NCBI RefSeq assembly: GCF_033126985.1
Contig: NZ_AP024714.1
Coordinates: 2,062,990-2,126,989, forward strand
Direction: 5' to 3'
Length of the DNA stretch: 64,000 nt
From: Methylomarinovum caldicuralii
Lineage (GTDB): Bacteria; Pseudomonadota; Gammaproteobacteria; Methylococcales; Methylothermaceae
Positions 60,499 through 64,000 of the stretch are shown in pieces. The position numbers and the translations under genes are program-made. Position 1 is the stretch's first letter; the number at the start of each line of letters is the position of its first letter. The notes beneath the pieces are model-generated. The model saw only the letters and a program-made list of their open reading frames with translations. It was not told where the DNA came from and did no database searches.

Positions 60499-63400
60499 CC
60501 GTATCGGCCTTGCGCCAGCGCCGCAAACCGTGCTCCAGCAGCGAATACAGCGCCGGCACCACCACCATGGTCAGCAGCGTGGAGCTGACCATGCCGCCCA
60601 CCACCGCCGCCGCCAGGGGGGCGGCGGTGTCGCTGGCGGCTCCCAGCCCCAGCACCGCCGGCAGCATGGTGACGATCACCGTCAGGGATGTCATCAGTAC
60701 CGGCCTGAGGCGCACCGGGCAGGCCTCGCGCAGCGCCTCGTCGATGCCGCGGCCCTGGGCGCGCAGCTGATTGGTCAGGTCCACCAGCAGGATCGAGTTC
60801 TTGGCCACCAGCCCCATGAGCAGCACCAGCCCCATCATGGAGAACATGTTGAGGCTGCGGCCGGTGAGCCACAGGCCCGCCAGGCCGCCCACCACCGCCA
60901 GGGGCTGGGCGGCCATGATGACCAGGGGCTGGAGGAAGGCGTTGAACTGGCTGGCCAGCACCATGTACACCAGCACCACCGCCGCCACGAGGGCGAACAG
61001 CATGTAGCCGGCGGTCTTCTCGAACTCCTCGGCGCGGCCAATCATCTTCACCCGGTAGCCGCGCGGCAACAAACTTGCGGCGATTTGCTTGACGAGGGCG
61101 GCGGCCTCCCCCTCGGAAACCTTGGGGGTGGCGAAGAAATTGCCCGAATAGCGCAGGTCGAAGCGGGTCACCACCGCCGGCCCCACCCTTTCCTCCCAGC
61201 GGGCCACGGTGTCGAGGCGCACCAGACGGCCGCCGCTGGACCGCAGGAAGATCCTGCGCAGGTCGGCCGGGGCGCGGAAGGTTCCCTCGGCGGCCTTGAG
61301 GCGGACGTCGTAGCGCTCGCCGTCGCCGGGTTCGTCGTTGAACTTGGCCACATTGAGACCGCCGGCCAGAACGTTGACCGCCAGGGCCACCTCCCGCGCC
61401 GGCAGGCCCAGCTGGCGGGCGCGGGTGCGGTCCACCCGCAGGCGCAGCTGGGGAAGCTCCAGCTGGAGGTCGAGGTCGATGGTCCCCAGTTCCGGGTGAC
61501 GGCGCAACGCCTGCAGCAGACGCCGGCTCTGTTCGGCCACGCCCGCCACGTCCGGGCCCTGGAGCACGAACTGGAGCGGCTCGCCGCGCTGGCCGCCCAG
61601 GGGCGGGATGGGCGCGGGGAAGGCCTGGAGACCGGGTATCTTTGCCAGCTCGCCGCGCAGCCGGTCGATGAGGCGGTACATGTAGGTGTCCCGCTGCCCG
61701 CGCGGCACCAGGCGCACGAAGACGTCGCCGCGGCTGGCCTGGCCGCTGGCCCCGCCGCCGATCACCGCGAACCAGGAGGCGATCTCGCGGTGGCTAGCCA
61801 GCACCTTTTCCATTTCCCGCAGGCGCCCTTCGGTGTAGCGCAGGCTGGAACCCAGGGGCGCCTTGAAGCTGATGAGAAAACGGCCCTCGTCCTCCTCCGG
61901 CAGAAAGCCCTTGCCCAGCTGGCCCAGGAAGAAGCCACTCGGCAGCACCGCCATCACTGCCAGCACCACCACCCACACCCGGTGGCGCAACGTCCACTCC
62001 AGCAAGCGGCGGTACCCGGACTCCAGGGCCCTGAAACCCCGCTCCAGCCACAGGTAGAGGGGACCGTGGCGGCGCACCACCTCGAGATAACGGGCGCACA
62101 GCATGGGCGTGAGGCTGATGGACACGAACAGGGACACCAGCACCCCCAGGCTCACCACCACCGAGAAGGAGCGGAAAAAGCTGCCGATCACCCCGCCCAT
62201 GAACAGCACCGAAGCGAAGATGGACACCAGGGTCAGGCTCGCCGCCACCACCGCGAACACCACCTGCCGGGTGCCGGCTTCGGCCGCCTCAAAAGGATCG
62301 GTGCCCGGATCTTCCTCGCGGTGGCGGTAGATGTTCTCCAGCACCACGATGGCGTCGTCCACCACGATGCCGATCAGCAGCAGCAGCCCCAGCAGGGTCA
62401 TGGTGTTGAAGGTGAAGCCGGCGAAATACATCACCGCCACCGCCCCAAGGAGCGACACCGGAATCGCCAGAGCGATGATCAGGGTGGCGCGCAGGTTCTT
62501 GAGAAACAGCCACACCACCAGGGCGGTCAGCAGGGTGCCCAGGACCAGATGCTCCTCAAGGGCCCCCACCAACGCCAGGATCAGGGCCAAATCGTCGATG
62601 GCGATGTCGATCCGCAGCCCCGGCGGCAGCTGGGGCAGGATTTCCTCATCGAGGCGCTGCTTGACCCGCTGGATCACCGTCACCGCGTTGGCGCCGGTGA
62701 CCTTGACGATGCCGAGGCCGACGGCGGGGACGCTGTGGCAGGAGCTGGTCCTGGAGGAGGCGTCGGGGAGGACGCCGTGAACCCCTCCCTGGGGGCTTCG
62801 ACGCGGAGTCCCTTCCGCGTAGACCTCCCCGCCACCTCCTCCAGGACTTGGGGAGCTTGGACATTTCCCAAAGCGCGCCAGACGCCGGGCGTCCTCGGTG
62901 CCGTCCTCCACGGTGGCAATATCGCGGAGACGGACCGTCGCCCCTCCACGCGCGGCGACGATCAGTTCCCCGATCTCCGCCGGCTTGTGGAATTCGAGGT
63001 CCAGCTTGATCAGCAGCTCCCGCTCGCGTCCCACCAGAAAGCCCCCCGGCAGCTGGAAGTGTTCCCGGGAAAAGGCGGCGACCACGTCGCCGACGGTGAG
63101 ACCGTAGGCGCTCAGGCGGGCGGGGTCGAGCTGGACCCGGATGGTGCGCTCGCGGCGGCCGCCGAAGCGCACCTCGCCGACCCCGGCGACGTTCTCCAGG
63201 CGCTTCTTGATGTGGAGACGGGCGTACTGGTTGAGCTGTTGCAGGGTGCGGTCGCCGCTCAGGGTCAGCCACAGGATCGGCACCGCTCCGAATTCCACCT
63301 TGGCCACCACCGGGGTTTCGGCGTCGTCCGGCAGCTCGCTCAGCACCTGGTTGACCTTGGCCTGAACCTCGTTGAAGGCCACATCGATGTCCTTTTCCAG

Positions 63401-63688
63401 CTCAAAGGTGATGCGCACCACCGAAGCGCCAGGAAAGGAGTCGGACTGGACGTGCTCGATGCCCGGCACGCTGTTGACGGCGCTTTCGACGACGTTGGTG
63501 ATGCTGGCGTCGATGATGTCCGGATTGGCCCCGGCCAGCACCGTGGTCACCGAGATCATGGGAAAATCGATTCGGGGATAGCGGTCCACGCCGATGCGCT
63601 CGAAAGCCACCCAGCCCGCCAGCACGATCAGGCCGTTGAGCATCCAGGTGAGGACGTGGCGGTGGATGGCCAGGCGGACCCAGTTCAC
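60479..63688 (-). CDS. RND efflux transporter (AcrB/HAE1-like) with an in-frame insertion
   Basis: 1069 residues, inner-membrane proton-driven pump. N-terminal helix, porter domains, VDDAIVVLENIYRHREED in the TM4 region and MGLVAKNSILLVDLTN in the later repeat match the HAE/AcrB class. About 48 extra residues lie at roughly 272-320, inside the sequence that should read ARF followed by VPAVGLGIVK: they derive from a palindromic DNA element and are rich in Gly, Pro and Ser. Without them the length would be about 1021, normal for the family. It overlaps its membrane-fusion partner gene by 4 bp. Confidence 0.92.
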   Translation of the reverse strand: MNWVRLAIHRHVLTWMLNGLIVLAGWVAFERIGVDRYPRIDFPMISVTTVLAGANPDIIDASITNVVESAVNSVPGIEHVQSDSFPGASVVRITFELEKDIDVAFNEVQAKVNQVLSELPDDAETPVVAKVEFGAVPILWLTLSGDRTLQQLNQYARLHIKKRLENVAGVGEVRFGGRRERTIRVQLDPARLSAYGLTVGDVVAAFSREHFQLPGGFLVGRERELLIKLDLEFHKPAEIGELIVAARGGATVRLRDIATVEDGTEDARRLARFGKCPSSPSPGGGGGEVYAEGTPRRSPQGGVHGVLPDASSRTSSCHSVPAVGLGIVKVTGANAVTVIQRVKQRLDEEILPQLPPGLRIDIAIDDLALILALVGALEEHLVLGTLLTALVVWLFLKNLRATLIIALAIPVSLLGAVAVMYFAGFTFNTMTLLGLLLLIGIVVDDAIVVLENIYRHREEDPGTDPFEAAEAGTRQVVFAVVAASLTLVSIFASVLFMGGVIGSFFRSFSVVVSLGVLVSLFVSISLTPMLCARYLEVVRRHGPLYLWLERGFRALESGYRRLLEWTLRHRVWVVVLAVMAVLPSGFFLGQLGKGFLPEEDEGRFLISFKAPLGSSLRYTEGRLREMEKVLASHREIASWFAVIGGGASGQASRGDVFVRLVPRGQRDTYMYRLIDRLRGELAKIPGLQAFPAPIPPLGGQRGEPLQFVLQGPDVAGVAEQSRRLLQALRRHPELGTIDLDLQLELPQLRLRVDRTRARQLGLPAREVALAVNVLAGGLNVAKFNDEPGDGERYDVRLKAAEGTFRAPADLRRIFLRSSGGRLVRLDTVARWEERVGPAVVTRFDLRYSGNFFATPKVSEGEAAALVKQIAASLLPRGYRVKMIGRAEEFEKTAGYMLFALVAAVVLVYMVLASQFNAFLQPLVIMAAQPLAVVGGLAGLWLTGRSLNMFSMMGLVLLMGLVAKNSILLVDLTNQLRAQGRGIDEALREACPVRLRPVLMTSLTVIVTMLPAVLGLGAASDTAAPLAAAVVGGMVSSTLLTMVVVPALYSLLEHGLRRWRKADTVTGDRG
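62748..62847. repeat. Palindromic insertion element inside the RND gene
   Basis: About 24-bp terminal arms (GTCCTGGAGGAGGCG at the left; reverse complement of CCACCTCCTCCAGGAC at the right, two mismatches in 24) enclose three further hairpins: GGCGTC/GACGCC, CCCC/GGGG, and ACGCGGA/TCCGCGT. The element plus flanks keeps the reading frame. Confidence 0.75.
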
Positions 63689-64000
63689 CGGGTCACCTCC
63701 ACCACCGCCCCGTCGGTGAGGAAACCGGCGCCGTCCACGGCCACCGGCTCCCCGGCGGCAAGGCCGTCGAGGATTTCCACCCGGCCTTCCCGCACCAGCC
63801 CGGTGCGCACCACCCGCTGTCTGGCCCGATCATCCTCGATCACATACACCACCTTGCCGGCGGGACGGACCACCACCGCCGCCTCCGGCACCGTCACGGC
63901 ATTTTCGTGGCGCGCCACCTGCAGCATTCCGGTGACGCTCGCACCGGGACGCCAGTCGCCGGGATTGGCGAAATCGACGAGGATCTCGACGGCGCGGCTG
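63685..64000 (-). CDS. RND periplasmic adaptor (membrane-fusion) protein, C-terminal part
   Basis: About 104 C-terminal residues are visible; the gene continues past the right edge. DWRPGASVTGMLQVARHENA is the end of the beta-barrel domain and VPEAAVVVRPAGKVVYVIED begins the membrane-proximal domain of HlyD/AcrA-type adaptors. The stop overlaps the RND gene start, so adaptor and pump are co-expressed. Confidence 0.88.
   Translation of the reverse strand, partial: SRAVEILVDFANPGDWRPGASVTGMLQVARHENAVTVPEAAVVVRPAGKVVYVIEDDRARQRVVRTGLVREGRVEILDGLAAGEPVAVDGAGFLTDGAVVEVTR

Noticed and set aside
1-64000. tRNA, rRNA and CRISPR arrays
   Set aside because: No cloverleaf-type tRNA sequence, rRNA segment or regularly spaced repeat array was seen on reading through both strands.

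Overview
The window reads as chromosome of a high-GC gammaproteobacterial methanotroph or methylotroph. It carries a complete calcium-type methanol dehydrogenase operon (mxaFJGIRSACKLD), a lanthanide-type methanol dehydrogenase (xoxF) next to an NAD-dependent formate dehydrogenase (fdsBA), and a tungstate-binding protein. Gene style fits Methylococcales; the genus cannot be settled from the sequence alone. I see no rRNA, tRNA or CRISPR array.

Layout: 0-8.2 kb, rhomboid and DUF2232 fragments, xoxF and fdsBA, all on the minus strand. 8.2-18.2 kb, core genes: methionine salvage (mtnCDB), pantothenate and folate (panC, panB, folK), pcnB, pepA, holC, tupA, with two Uma2-family genes. 18.2-23.4 kb, a minus-strand carrier-protein cluster (acyl ligase, FAD oxidoreductase, condensation-like enzyme, ACP, decapitated flavin oxidoreductase) that ends abruptly against a type I restriction hsdR tail. 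23.8-28.2 kb, a histidine kinase/response regulator pair followed by an aldehyde dehydrogenase and DUF779 protein. 28.2-32.3 kb, a decaying light-response locus: TGTACA operator-like sites, a FAD-oxidoreductase/CFA-synthase deletion chimera, a frameshifted MFS gene, a DUF3833 stub, DUF1499, a BLUF-PsiE gene split by an in-frame TGA, and a short LOV protein. 32.4-40.1 kb, a sigma-70 factor, an hflK-hflC-ftsH cluster with two unknown membrane proteins, and a cobalamin-less MerR/LitR-like regulator with a YbgA-type partner. 40.1-54.7 kb, the mxa operon and a second copy of the kinase/regulator pair, bracketed by direct copies of one small unit that has lost different genes on each side. 54.7-60.5 kb, a mobile zone: avd-like remnants, an IS66-type element holding a group II intron, and two VapBC modules. 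60.5-64 kb, an RND efflux pump whose gene carries an in-frame palindromic insertion, and the end of its membrane-fusion partner.

How the genes work together: MxaFI or XoxF oxidise methanol in the periplasm, MxaG takes the electrons, MxaJ and MxaRSACKLD mature the calcium enzyme, and FdsBA oxidises formate to CO2 with NADH formation, probably using tungsten or molybdenum. The duplicated two-component systems sit beside mxaF and beside an aldehyde dehydrogenase, suggesting paralogous control of alcohol and aldehyde oxidation. The light-related genes combine two flavin photosensors, a LitR-like regulator and remains of its usual target operon; this is the most unusual part of the window.
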